Positions 33,955 through 44,100 of a stretch of 64,000 nt of DNA are shown one piece after another. Below the pieces are notes generated by a model. The model did no database searches. It was not told the origin of the DNA and was given only the letters and a program-made list of their open reading frames with translations. The stretch covers positions 1 to 64,000 of the forward strand of contig NZ_JBHRSS010000004.1 in NCBI RefSeq assembly GCF_042643355.1. Reading direction: 5' to 3'. This stretch comes from Salinisphaera aquimarina. GTDB taxonomy: Bacteria; Pseudomonadota; Gammaproteobacteria; Nevskiales; Salinisphaeraceae. Position numbers and translations under genes: made by a program. Position 1 is the first letter of the stretch; every line of letters starts with the position of its first letter.

Positions 33955-35154
33955 ATGGTCGACAACACACACACACGCCAATGGGCTGATGCATTATTTC
34001 CCCGTCTCGATAAACGCACGATATTACCGCTGCCTTTAGGGGATCATCGACAGCCATATCCGAAAAACGAGTCTCGTACGCTCACCCACTCAGACTCAGA
34101 CAAAAATTATCTCTACAGTGACACCATCCGTGACCGAGACGCGATCCACTCGTGGCTTGAATTACATCAAAATCGCAAGAATACATTCCATTCGTATCAT
34201 CGAGAGGCCGGGCGTTTCTTGCTTTGGCTTGCATACATTAAAAAGCGAAGGCTGGCTGACCTGGATTACGACGATTGGATTGAGTACGAGCAATTTCTCT
34301 TAGCGCCGCCAATAGCTTGGTGCGGGCCTCGCCATCAACGTAGGCATAAAGATTGGCGACCGTTTCGCTGGCCGCTAAGCGGAGAAACCCTCTGCTATGC
34401 TTTGAAGGTATTGCACAAGCTAAGCGTTTATTTAATATTAACGGGAACAGCCACAAAATTGGCCCCGTTACCCCAAAAATGGATTACGACTAAGCAAAAT
34501 AATTTACGTACACGTGCGCTGACGAAGCAAGCCTTGAATGCTGTCGAACGGGCGCTGCTGGCTATGCCGCGCGGCAATCACCTCGAAGCGAAAATTTATG
34601 AGAGAGTTCGCTTTATGATTGCATGGATTCATGGTACCGGCAGTCGATCATCAGAGATCTGCCGCGCCAGAATGTCGGACATCCGTCGCGATCACAGGAT
34701 CCAACCCGAACGGTGGTGGTGGCATATCATTGGGCATGCTGGAAAGGCCGAACGCGTGCCCATTTCAACGGAATTGTTGGCTGTGCTCATCCAATATCGA
34801 CAGCATCGCGGCCTGCCCGATTTGCCGTCGGAGCGTGAAACGGATATCCCTCTGGTCTCCGTATGCAGGACGGGCCGTCACGGTACTTATGGCCCTATTC
34901 AACGCGCGACAGTACACCGAAGCATTAAAGACGTCTTTTTACTGGCCGGCGATCAGGTATCGGAAACCGACCTAAAAACAGCCCAACTTCTCTACGCTGC
35001 GTCGCCCAGCTGGTTGCGCCACACCGCTGCTGTTAACGCTATTGATTGTGGAACAGATTTGCTGACCGTAAAGGCCGATATGCGCCTTTCAATGCGTAGC
35101 CTTAGCGACTATATTATGGACACGCCGATCCGACTATTCCCCGCAATTGAGTAG
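33955..35154 (+). CDS. Tyrosine recombinase with non-canonical active site
   Basis: A 399-residue integrase-fold protein, ATG 33955 with AGGGGG eleven bases upstream. The N-terminal SAM-like domain (NTFHSYHREAGRFLLWLAYI) is followed by the catalytic domain. Arg I lies in HGTGSRSSEICRARMSDIRR, the Lys hairpin in WHIIGHAGKAERVPISTE, and box II is SPSWLRHTAAVNAIDCGTDL, where the usual HxLR histidine is Ser although the Arg is kept. The LGH motif before the tyrosine is replaced by MRLSMRSLSDYIM, leaving Tyr but no His or Trp at the fifth catalytic place. It is 77 bases after tniQ and in the same direction, so probably co-expressed. A cointegrate resolvase or integrase of the element is the natural inference. 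Confidence 0.8.
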   Translation: MVDNTHTRQWADALFPRLDKRTILPLPLGDHRQPYPKNESRTLTHSDSDKNYLYSDTIRDRDAIHSWLELHQNRKNTFHSYHREAGRFLLWLAYIKKRRLADLDYDDWIEYEQFLLAPPIAWCGPRHQRRHKDWRPFRWPLSGETLCYALKVLHKLSVYLILTGTATKLAPLPQKWITTKQNNLRTRALTKQALNAVERALLAMPRGNHLEAKIYERVRFMIAWIHGTGSRSSEICRARMSDIRRDHRIQPERWWWHIIGHAGKAERVPISTELLAVLIQYRQHRGLPDLPSERETDIPLVSVCRTGRHGTYGPIQRATVHRSIKDVFLLAGDQVSETDLKTAQLLYAASPSWLRHTAAVNAIDCGTDLLTVKADMRLSMRSLSDYIMDTPIRLFPAIE

Positions 35155-35159
35155 TACAC

Positions 35160-36223
35160 TGTTTTAGAGTCCAATTATCCAAAGGAGGTTGGACATGAAA
35201 AAGCGGTATGCCGAAGAGCAGATCATTGGTTTTCTCAAAGAGGCGGAAGCGCGTACACCGGTCAAGGAGTTCTCCCGGCAGTTACTACGCCTGGCGAAAC
35301 AAGTTTGGTGACATGGACGTGTCGGACGCCAAGCGCTTGAAGGCCCTTCAGGCTGAGAATAACCGTCTTATAAAAAGCTGCTGTCCGAGCCGCTGCTTGA
35401 GAACGAAGTGATGCGCGGGGCCTTACGAAAAAAGTAACCGCAACAGCCAAGCGCGAGCTGGTGCGGTTCATGAGCCAGCGCGGACTCAGAGAAAGGCGTT
35501 CGCTGGCCGTCGTGGAGAGGAGGGCCAACGTATTCCGATATCAGCCGGAATCTGATCGCAACGCGTGTTTACGCGCCGAGATTCTGCGCTTGGCGCAGCG
35601 CTATCGCCGGTATGGCGCGCCGATCATTTACCTTAAGCTTCCCCAGGCGGGATGGGTTCTCAATCACAAGCGCCTCGAACGGCTCTACGCCGAGCAATGC
35701 CTGCAAGTGCGTCGGCGGCGAGGATAAAAAGTGCCGATATCCGATCGGCGCCGTTGATTCGCCTGTCTCGGGCGAACGAAGTTTGGTTGATGGATCCCGT
35801 ATTCGGCCGGGTCGCCGATCGCCGCGCCCTCAAGTGCCTGGGCATCGTCGACGACGCGTAGCGCTGGTGCCAGGCCGGTCGTTGAGCGGCATGCAGGTCT
35901 CTCGTGTGCTTGATGATCTAGCGCTAACACGAGGCCTGCCCAGCATCATACGATCAGACAACGGCCCCAAATTCATTGGTAAAGCGATGATGAACTGGGC
36001 GCACCACAATAGAGTTCAGCTCAAGCAGATCGAACCCGGCAAGACGAACCAGAACGCTTACATCGAGTTCAAAAACCGTCGTTTTTTGAGATCAATGCCT
36101 GAACGAGCACTGATTCGTGAGTCTCGCGCATGCCACATCGATTTCCCCGGCGCTGGCATCTTGAGTACCACGAAGAGCGACCGAACCCGGGGATGGTTGG
36201 ATCAGCGAAAAGGAGCGTCATAG
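35160..36223 (+). pseudogene. IS3-family element, heavily decayed
   Basis: Begins at TGTTTTAGAGTCCAATTATC, like the relic at 25.9 kb. OrfA starts at ATG 35194 behind AAGGAGG: MKKRYAEEQIIGFLKEAEAR, but has lost part of its HTH and shifts frame before YYAWRNKFGDMDVSDAKRLK. OrfB pieces follow in several frames: LVRFMSQRGLRERRSLAVVE, then RANEVWLMDPVFGRVADRRA (first D), SIIRSDNGPKFIGKAMMNWA (second D) and GKTNQNAYIEFKNRRF (E). At least four frameshifts or stops separate them, so no transposase is made. The right end was not identified. Confidence 0.8.
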
Positions 36224-36768
36224 GCCAAGTTGTTTGCAGACTTTTGGGCTAGTCGATTCGAGCTAGACTGTATTGCTTGTTATACCCACCTAATAATTGC
36301 TCTTACCTATAGACGTAAGCTACTGCTTAAGGCGTCTGCATCCTCCTGTCTTCTCGGACACTATATCGGAGCGGCTGAGGCGCACCAAAAAAATCGTTAC
36401 CATTCAAATATCTAGCTCTGATTCGTATTGACGATACAGATTTATGTTGATCGAACAAAGCAGGGCCTAGTGATTCAACAAAACTCTCAAAAATATTGCC
36501 CGCCTTGGCCGAGCCTTTCGCCTAACTCTATATCCATTGGCTAAAAAGTCACTCCTTTGTCTTGAAGACCAGTCAGCTATAGGAAGATTCGTTTTCATTC
36601 AACACAAATCGGTCAAAAAATCGATGTAAGTGTTTGTTTTTTAGTCTGAGGAATTACCATTTTTTGTTGGTCGTCCAATCGGCTCTCGAAACCACCCGGC
36701 CACATCGCGCAGCATCGCCTGATGTGGTGCGAGAAATCACTGTGCTGCGAATGTACGGTTATCCTCGA
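36224..36768. other. AT-rich stretch without genes
   Basis: About 545 bases with markedly lower G+C than the flanks. No open frame with a ribosome-binding site is present. The stretch may hold the right end of the Tn7-like element or a junction with the chromosome; repeated binding sites could not be picked out by eye. Confidence 0.5.
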
Positions 36769-37719
36769 TCAATGCGACGACACATAGATCGATTGCGGCT
36801 CCGGCGGTGGCAGCTCGAACGTCGAGCGCATCCAGGCGACTTCGGCGGTCGGCGTACGCCCGAATAGACGTTTGAATTCTCGGCTGAACTGCGAAGCGCT
36901 CTCATAGCCGACATCGCTCGCCGCGGCAGCCGCGGTCATCGCATGACGAAACATCAGGAGCCTCGCCTGGTGAAGCCGGACGACCTTCACGTATTGCATG
37001 GGTGAAGTCTGCGTCGCCGCTTTGAAGTGGGCATGGAAGGTCGGCACGCTCATGTGTGCCTCGCGCGCCAGCGATTCGACATCCAGCGGCGTGGCGTAGG
37101 CTTCGTGAATACGACGTAGTGCCCGGCTGATACGACCAAACGGTGTGTATGTCCCGAGCGCGGCGCGCATTGCACCGCCTTGCTCGCCTCGAAGCACGCG
37201 GAAGTAGATCTCGCGAACCATTGACCGACCGAGAATTCGACTGTCCTCCGGCGAAGCCATGATTTCCAGAAAGCGCGCCACGGTGTCCGCCAAGGCAGGC
37301 TCAATGGGTGACGCCATCATGCCGCATGGCTTTGACGGGCCATGTATGCCCTCTCCCTCGAGCTCGATCAGCAGTTCTGCCGCCATCGGGATATCCAGAT
37401 GCAGATATATGGCCAGCAACGGCTTTTCGATGCTGGCCTCCGTTTCCATCGTGAAAGGCACGGGTATCGATACGGCCAGATAGTGCTGGGCGTCGTATAC
37501 ATACGTCTGATCTCCCCAGTAGCCACGCTTGCGGCCCTGACAGACGATGACTATCCCCGGGTCGTAAAGCACGGGTGTTCGACGTAACGGGCGATTCGAG
37601 CGAAGGAATCTCACGTCCGGCAGCGCGGTCAGGTTATAGCCTTCCACCGGTGCCATCCTGGCGAGCAGGTCCACGATGCGTTGCTTTCGATCTGCAAATT
37701 CCGTCTTCTTGCCGTTCAT
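36769..37719 (-). CDS. AraC-family transcriptional regulator
   Basis: A 316-residue regulator with an N-terminal AraC_N (cupin-like) domain (residues about 30-180, including VLYDPGIVIVCQGRKRGYWG) and two C-terminal helix-turn-helix motifs: TPLDVESLAREAHMSVPTFH with AHFKAATQTSPMQYVKVVRL, then TAAAAASDVGYESASQFSRE with FKRLFGRTPTAEV. The subfamily is typically linked to alcohol or aldehyde oxidoreductases. It is divergent from an SDR gene across a 176-base gap and probably controls it. The gene is the first intact chromosomal gene right of the mobile region. Confidence 0.9.
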   Translation of the reverse strand: MNGKKTEFADRKQRIVDLLARMAPVEGYNLTALPDVRFLRSNRPLRRTPVLYDPGIVIVCQGRKRGYWGDQTYVYDAQHYLAVSIPVPFTMETEASIEKPLLAIYLHLDIPMAAELLIELEGEGIHGPSKPCGMMASPIEPALADTVARFLEIMASPEDSRILGRSMVREIYFRVLRGEQGGAMRAALGTYTPFGRISRALRRIHEAYATPLDVESLAREAHMSVPTFHAHFKAATQTSPMQYVKVVRLHQARLLMFRHAMTAAAAASDVGYESASQFSREFKRLFGRTPTAEVAWMRSTFELPPPEPQSIYVSSH

Positions 37720-37895
37720 CGGGCTCTCTCAATCAGGCGATGGTGGGTCAATATTCTGGACGATTTCTTAACAATATCGTCGTCGGACCATAGGAATAGG
37801 CAATCAAATCAGACGATCTCGCGTTCGAACCTGCGGGTCCGCTCTCTAACATGAGCCCTCTTCTTATACCCAGCCATATTTTGGAGAGCATCGCC

Positions 37896-38729
37896 ATGAG
37901 TCAGCCCAGAACTATCCTTATCACCGGCGTCAGCAGCGGGTTCGGCCACGCCCTGGCCGGTGAAGCGCTCGCCGCGGGCCATCGCGTGATCGGCACCGTT
38001 CGGCGTGAAGCGGCGGCCGAAGCGTTCGAGGCGCATCAATCGGGGCGTGCGCATGCTCGTCTGCTCGATCTGACGGATACACCGTCGATATCCCGCGTCG
38101 TTGGCGAAATCAACTCTGAGTTTGGCCCGATCGACGTGTTGGTCAATAACGCCGGCTATGGTCATGAAGGCATTCTCGAAGAATCCCCAACCGAGGAAAT
38201 GCGTCGGCAGTTCGAGGTCAATGTCTTTGGCGCGGTCGAGATGATCAAAGCCGTATTGCCGACGTTTCGCGAACGCCGCGCCGGGCATATCATCAACATC
38301 ACCTCGATGGGCGGCACCATCACGATGCCGGGCATTGCCTACTACTGCGGGAGCAAGTTCGCTCTGGAAGGCATCTCCGACACGTTGAGCAAGGAGTTGG
38401 CGCCGTTCAACATCCATGTCACCGCTGTGGCGCCCGGGTCGTTTCGAACCGATTGGGCTGGCCGATCGATGCGTCGCTCCCCACGCAGCATCGGCGATTA
38501 CGACGCCCTGTTCGATCCCGTCCGACAGGCAAGAAACGACAAGAGCGGACAACAACTGGGCGACCCCGCGAAAGCCGCTCGGGCCATGCTCGAGATCATC
38601 GAAACCGACACGCCACCGGCGCACTTGTTGCTCGGCAGTGACGCGCTCGAACTGGTTCGGGCCCGACTCGCCGATAGCGTGCGTGAGATCGATGCCTGGG
38701 AAACATTGACGGTATCGACCGACGGTTAA
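37896..38729 (+). CDS. Short-chain dehydrogenase/reductase
   Basis: A 277-residue classical SDR. The start at ATG 37896 follows GGAGAG and precedes the Rossmann motif TILITGVSSGFGHALAGEAL (TGxxxGxG). The NNAG motif is VLVNNAGYGHEG, and the catalytic set is Ser in NITSMGGTI, Tyr and Lys in YYCGSKFALEG. Arg residues after strand 2 (GTVRREAAAEAF) suggest NADP preference. The substrate is unknown; close relatives are annotated only as oxidoreductases. Divergent AraC regulator suggests inducible expression. Confidence 0.88.
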   Translation: MSQPRTILITGVSSGFGHALAGEALAAGHRVIGTVRREAAAEAFEAHQSGRAHARLLDLTDTPSISRVVGEINSEFGPIDVLVNNAGYGHEGILEESPTEEMRRQFEVNVFGAVEMIKAVLPTFRERRAGHIINITSMGGTITMPGIAYYCGSKFALEGISDTLSKELAPFNIHVTAVAPGSFRTDWAGRSMRRSPRSIGDYDALFDPVRQARNDKSGQQLGDPAKAARAMLEIIETDTPPAHLLLGSDALELVRARLADSVREIDAWETLTVSTDG

Positions 38730-38750
38730 GCTTTTTCGACTGAGGCGACG

Positions 38751-38788
38751 CGCGTCGGGAACGAGACCATGGCCGTTCCCGACGCGCG
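38751..38788. terminator. Strong hairpin downstream of the SDR gene
   Basis: Arms GCGCGTCGGGAACG (38751-38764) and its exact complement (38775-38788) around a ten-base loop, 22 bases after the SDR stop. No long T tract follows, so termination may be weak or the hairpin may stabilise the transcript. Confidence 0.6.
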
Positions 38789-38949
38789 ATTTACGCAACA
38801 ATGAATGAGACGATCAGACAGTCACAGACACAATCTACCGTCAAAAGTGTTGTGCTTTTCAAGCTAGGCAACCACCCTGGTTTCTGCACTTGAATAATGC
38901 TGCCCTTGGGTTTCGAGGGTCTCGCGGCGGTCGGACGCTTGGCGTGTTA

Positions 38950-39642
38950 TCAGGACACCGCAGGTTCCGGGGTAAGATTTTCGAGCAATTCAAGGCACCG
39001 CGCCAGGGACCCGGCGGTCTGGTCGAGTAGTTTGAAGCTCGTGGCATCACCCAGTTTGGTGATTTCATCGCAATCCTCGCGCATGGCCCCACTCACCAGC
39101 CAGAGTGCGAAAGCCACCGAGTTGATATGCGTCTGTGGGTCTTCAGCCTCGGCCGGGTATTCGTTCAACCCCGAGCGCTCGGCGATCTGTCGAACGGAAC
39201 TGTCGACGACGCCATCCAGCTGAACGATGCGGTTACCCAGCAAGCCGACGTAATGCTCGACCAGCTGAATCGCCTGCGTACAGATCGACCGGTGTTCGAG
39301 ATAAGCGCTATCCGCCAGCCGCCATCGGGCTTGCCGGCATTGGCTTTGCAGATCCAGGCAGTCCGCGATGGATTGGTTGAGTCGACGGCAGATCATGACG
39401 TTCGCCAAAGACTGTGCGTCGCGGGATGGCTCGGCTGAGTCACGCGCATCGCGATCATCGGCGGCACGGCTTAGAACCCGTGTATGACCCTCGCGGAACA
39501 AGCGGTCCATATCCAGCCGCAGGCGCTGTCCAATGGGCGACGATCGTGAAACGTCCGAGGGCATGAATTGGTCGTCCATCGCTGACGCATGGGCGTTGTA
39601 GGCCGCGCGCTGTTGCGGCTTTCTGGGAGATTGATCATTCAT
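38950..39642 (-). CDS. Dps/ferritin-like protein with degenerate metal site
   Basis: A 230-residue protein. The first 75 residues (MNDQSPRKPQQRAAYNAHAS onward) are polar and probably disordered. Residues about 80-225 follow the Dps four-helix pattern: NVMICRRLNQSIADCLDLQS then QCRQARWRLADSAYLEHRSI, QLVEHYVGLLGNRIVQLDG, and a last helix SFKLLDQTAGSLARCLELLE. In Dps the ferroxidase residues are in AHWNxxGxxFxxLHxLFDE and DxIAERI. Here the first His is Arg and the Asp/Glu pair is absent, with only one His kept. So iron oxidation is unlikely, while DNA binding or a structural role remains possible. The assignment is by eye and of moderate strength. Confidence 0.6.
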   Translation of the reverse strand: MNDQSPRKPQQRAAYNAHASAMDDQFMPSDVSRSSPIGQRLRLDMDRLFREGHTRVLSRAADDRDARDSAEPSRDAQSLANVMICRRLNQSIADCLDLQSQCRQARWRLADSAYLEHRSICTQAIQLVEHYVGLLGNRIVQLDGVVDSSVRQIAERSGLNEYPAEAEDPQTHINSVAFALWLVSGAMREDCDEITKLGDATSFKLLDQTAGSLARCLELLENLTPEPAVS

Positions 39643-39686
39643 GGTGGTCTCCGATCGAGATGAATTGGCGTCTTAGGGCACAGCAA

Positions 39687-41105
39687 TCACTTTGCTGAAA
39701 GGTAGGTGAAATCGGGCTGGCCGACGCCGCCGAGCGCCTTGTATACCCCGGCGACATTGACATTGACCCTTGCTTCCGAGGCCGCGACGGCATCCTCGGC
39801 CTCGAGCTGGATGCGCTGAGCATCGAGCAGGTCGAGAAAATCAACGGCCCCGGCCCGGTATTGCACCGCTGCCAAATCGGCGGCACGACTTGCGGCTTCG
39901 GCCTGTTCGACCAGGCTCTGCAGCCGACGCTGTTCCTTGGCGTACGCGGTCAGACTGTTCTGGGTATCCTCCAGCGCCACGAGCACGGCCTTGTGATATC
40001 CGGTGAGCGCCGCATCGGCCTGGGCTTCGCTGGCTTTCAGCCGCGCCCGCAGCGACCCGAAGTCGAAGGCGGCCCAGCTCACCGTCGGCGTCACCGACCA
40101 GGCCCGGCCGCCATCGGCGCCGAAGTTGAACAGGTCAGCGGAACCGCCGGAAAGAAATCCCACGAACCCGGTCACATTGACGCGGGGGAACAGATCGGCG
40201 GTCGCCACGCCCACGCGTGCGGTTGCGGCGGCCAGCCGTCTCTCGGCGATCCGCACGTCGGGTCGCCGCCGCAGTAGGTTGGCGGGATTGCCGATCGGAA
40301 GCGCTTTCGCATAGGGGGCGATGCGTACGGGCACGAGTTCGTCATCCAGCGCGCCGGGACGCTGGCCGAGCAGGACCGCGAGCCGGAACGCCGCGCGGCG
40401 CTCGGCAGCCTGCAGCGGCGGGATGCGCGCCTCCACGGCCTTGAACTGAGAACGACTGCGAAACACGTCCAGTTGCGAGATGCTGCCGATCTGGTAGCGG
40501 ACCCGTGTCTGTTCCAGTGTTTCTTTCGCGTTGTCCAGATTATGTCGGGCGACCGCGATGCGACGCTGGGCGCCGCGCAGCTCGAAGTAGTTACGCGCGA
40601 CTTCGGCTGCCACCATGACCTGAGCCGAGCGCAGCGCCGCTTGCTCGGCTCCGAGATCCGCCCTCGCCGCCTCTACCGAGCGCCGCACATGACCGAACAG
40701 ATCGATCTCCCAGGTCGCGTCGAAGCCGAGACGGTACTGCTCGGTCTCGACGGGCCTGTCACCGAAGCCGGGCTGCTGCTGATCGCTACGCGTATAGCCC
40801 GCTTCGATCGGTACATGAGGCGCGTAGTCGTATTTCTCGCCGCTGAACACGGCACGCGCCTGACGCACGCGATCCACTGCCAGTTGCAGATCCAGATTGG
40901 CGCCCAGCGCCCGTGTCACCAGCGAATCCAGCTCGGCGTCGCCGAACTGGGCCCACCAGGCGGCTTCCGGGCCCCGATCGACGAATGTGCCCTGCTCCAC
41001 CGCCTGCAGTTCGGCCGGCGGCGTGACCGGCGGCGTATAGTCGGGACCGACCGCACAGGCGGCGAGCAACAGCGACGCCAGCACCGATAAAAGATAACGC
41101 GTCAT
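39687..41105 (-). CDS. RND outer-membrane channel (OprM/OprN type)
   Basis: A 472-residue outer-membrane lipoprotein of the NodT/OprM family. Signal and lipobox: MTRYLLSVLASLLLAACAVG (lipidated Cys 17), then PDYTPPVTPPAELQAV, the usual start. The core has WWAQFGDAELDSLVTRALGA, FDATWEIDLFGHVRRSVEAA and LLRRRPDVRIAERRLAAATA, each typical. It ends GVYKALGGVGQPDF. It is translated with a four-base overlap after the RND permease and completes a MexEF-OprN-like tripartite pump. Confidence 0.92.
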   Translation of the reverse strand: MTRYLLSVLASLLLAACAVGPDYTPPVTPPAELQAVEQGTFVDRGPEAAWWAQFGDAELDSLVTRALGANLDLQLAVDRVRQARAVFSGEKYDYAPHVPIEAGYTRSDQQQPGFGDRPVETEQYRLGFDATWEIDLFGHVRRSVEAARADLGAEQAALRSAQVMVAAEVARNYFELRGAQRRIAVARHNLDNAKETLEQTRVRYQIGSISQLDVFRSRSQFKAVEARIPPLQAAERRAAFRLAVLLGQRPGALDDELVPVRIAPYAKALPIGNPANLLRRRPDVRIAERRLAAATARVGVATADLFPRVNVTGFVGFLSGGSADLFNFGADGGRAWSVTPTVSWAAFDFGSLRARLKASEAQADAALTGYHKAVLVALEDTQNSLTAYAKEQRRLQSLVEQAEAASRAADLAAVQYRAGAVDFLDLLDAQRIQLEAEDAVAASEARVNVNVAGVYKALGGVGQPDFTYLSAK

Positions 41106-44100
41106 GACCGCTCTCCGGTCGGCGCCGGTAGTACCCGCGCATCGGCACGCGCCGCGCGTCGGCGGGCGAGCCGTCGTGTCGCCTTGCGCACCAGCAGGTA
41201 GAACAGCGGGGTCAGCATCAGGCCGAAGAAGGTCACGCCGATCATCCCGGAGAATACGGCCACACCCATCGCCCGCCGCATTTCCGCGCCGGCACCGGTC
41301 GAGGTCACCAGCGGCACCACGCCCATGATGAACGCCATCGACGTCATCAGGATCGGGCGCAGCCGCAGGCGGGCCGCATCGAGCACCGCACGCAGCGGTC
41401 CTTCACCTTCGGCCTCGCGGTCGCGGGCGAACTCGACGATCAGGATGGCGTTCTTGCTGGCCAGACCCACGAGCACGATCAGCCCGATCTGGGTGAAGAT
41501 GTTGTTGTCGCCGCCCGAGATCTGCACCCCGAGCAATGCCGAGAACAGCACCATCGGCATGATCAGGATTACCGCCAGCGGCAGCCCCAGACTCTCGTAC
41601 TGAGCCGCCAGCACCAGGAACACCAGCACCACGACCAGCGGGAAGATGAGCATGCCGGTATCGCCGGCCAGAATCTGCTGATAGGTCAGATCGGTCCACT
41701 CGAAGGTCATGCCGTTCGGCAGGGTCCGTTGCGCTACCCGCTCCATCGCCGCCTGGGCCTGACCGGTGCTGAACCCCGGCGCCGGCCCGCCGTTGATCTC
41801 GGCCGTGCCGTAGCCGTTGTAGTGCATCACCCGATCCGGTCCGGAGGATGCGTTGAGCGTGACGAAAGCGCCTAGCGGAATCATGTCGCCGTTGGCGTTA
41901 CGCGTCTTCAGGTGCAGGATGTCGTCGGGTTCGAGCCGGAATTCCGGCTCGGCCTGCACGTTGACCTGGTAGGTGCGCCCGAAGCGATTGAACTGATTGA
42001 CATAGAGCGAGCCGAGGTAGATCTGCATGGTGTCGAACAGCTGCTGCAGATTGACGCCCTGGGAGATCGCCTTGTCCCGATTCACCTCGGCGTCGATCTG
42101 GGGCACGTTCTGCTGGAAGCCCGTGAACAGGCCCTGCAGCGCCGGATCCTTGTTGCCGGCCGCGATCAGTTTCTGGGTTTCTTCATAGAGGGCGCGCGAA
42201 CCGAGATCGGCCCGATCCTCGATCTGCATGCGAAAGCCACCGATCGTGCCCAGACCGTTCACCGGCGGCGGCGGGAATACCGCCACGAACGCACCCTGGA
42301 TGGCCGCGAACTTCTGATTCAGTGTGGCGGCAATCGCGTTGGCCGACAGATCATCGCTCTCACGCTCGTCGAACGGATCGAGGGTCACGAAGACGATGCC
42401 GGTATTGGGGCTGTTGGTGAAGCCGTTGATGTTCAGACCGGGGAACTGGACCGCGCTTTCGGCGCCCGGCTGATCGGCGACGATATCGCCCATGCGGCGG
42501 ATCACCGCTTCGGTCCGATCGAGTGTCGCCGCATCCGGCAACTGGGCGAAGGCGACCAGATACTGCTTGTCCTGCTGCGGCACGAAACCGGTCGGCGTCT
42601 GGCTGAAACCGACTCCGGTGAGGCCGATCAAGACGGCATAGAGCAAGACCGCAATGCCGCCCATACGGAACAACCGGCCGATGCCACGCACATAGCCGTT
42701 GGACGCGGCCCCGAAGAATCGATTGAACGGACGGAACAGCCAGCCGAACAGGCCGTTGATCAGACGCGTCAGACGATCGGGTGCGGCGCCCTTTTCCTTG
42801 AGCAGCAGCGCCGAGAGTGCCGGGCTCAGAGTCAGCGAGTTGAAGGCCGAAATGACCGTGCTGATCGCGATCGTGAGCGCGAACTGCTTGTAGAACTGGC
42901 CCGACAGGCCACTGATGAAGGCCGTCGGCACGAATACCGCGCACAGCACGAGCGCAGTGGCAACAATCGGCCCGGTCACCTCGCGCATGGCCTGGCGCGT
43001 GGCCGCGACCGGCTCGAGCCCGTTCTCGATGTTGCGCTGGACGTTCTCGACGACCACGATCGCGTCGTCCACCACGATGCCGATCGCCAGCACCAGCCCG
43101 AACAGCGACAGCGCGTTGAGCGAGAACCCGAACAGATACATCACCGCAAAAGTGCCGATCAGCGATACCGGCACCGCAATCAGCGGGATTATCGACGCGC
43201 GCCAGGTCTGCAGGAACAGGATGACCACCAGAACCACGAGCACGATCGCCTCCAGCAGCGTGTGCACCACGTCTCTTATGGACTCGCGCACGAACACGGT
43301 CGGGTCGTAGACGATCTGGTAGTCCATCCCCTGCGGGAAGCTCTTCTTGAGCTCGGCCATCTTCGCCCGCACCAGCTCGGATATCTCGAGCGCGTTGCTG
43401 CCCGGTTGCTGGAACACGGGAATCGCGGCCGCCGGCGCGTTGTCGAGCAGCGCCCGAAGGGCATAGGTGTCCGCGCCGATCTGAACCCGCGCGATATCCT
43501 TCAGATGCGTGATCTGCCCGCCCACGCCGGTCTTTACCACGATGTTCTCGAACTCGTCCGCGGTCGTGAGCCGGCCCTTGGTATTGATCAGTAGCTGGAA
43601 ATCGGCGCTGCTGCGCGTGGGTGGCGCACCCAGCTGGCCTGCGGCCACCTGGATGTTCTGGTCGCGAATCGCCTGTACCACGTCACCGGCCGTCATGTTC
43701 CGGCTGGCCAGCTTTTCCGGGTTCAGCCAGATGCGCATCGAGTACTCGCCGGCGCCGAAGACCTGCACATCGCCCACGCCGTCAAGGCGGGCCAGTTCGT
43801 CCTTGACTCGCACGAGCGCGTAGTTGGCGAGATAGAGCCGGTCATAGCGATCGTTGGGCGAGACCAGATGCACCACCATGGTCAGGTCGGGTGATGCCTT
43901 CTTGGTGGTCACCCCGAGACGCTGGACCTCTTCCGGCAGTTCCGGCAGCGCCTGGGCGACACGATTCTGTACCAGCACCTGTGCCTGGTCCGGATCGGTG
44001 CCGAGCGCGAACGTGATGGTCAATGTCATCACGCCGTCGGCCGTCGCCTGCGAGGACTGATAAAGCATGTCCTCGACGCCGTTGATGGCCTGCTCCAGCG

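Larger units (their letters stand above)
28000..35154. mobile_element. Tn7-like transposition module with tyrosine recombinase
   Basis: A divergent MerR-like regulator and a tight rightward operon encode TnsA-like, TnsB, TnsC and TniQ proteins and a tyrosine recombinase. Gene overlaps of 4 and 8 bases and a 4-base gap tie the first four together. The G+C content is visibly lower than the flanking chromosome. The outer ends were not located: the right side is covered by an IS3 insertion 5 bases past the recombinase stop, and the left side merges into decayed DNA. Coordinates given are those of the genes only. Confidence 0.8.

Noticed and set aside
36224..36768. tRNA gene as attachment site at the island edge
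   Set aside because: No cloverleaf or CCA-type 3' end can be built from this AT-rich stretch.
41912..43594. A 560-codon open frame opposite the RND permease
   Set aside because: It is the antisense shadow of a well-conserved G+C-rich gene, has low-complexity Arg/Glu/His composition and no ribosome-binding site.
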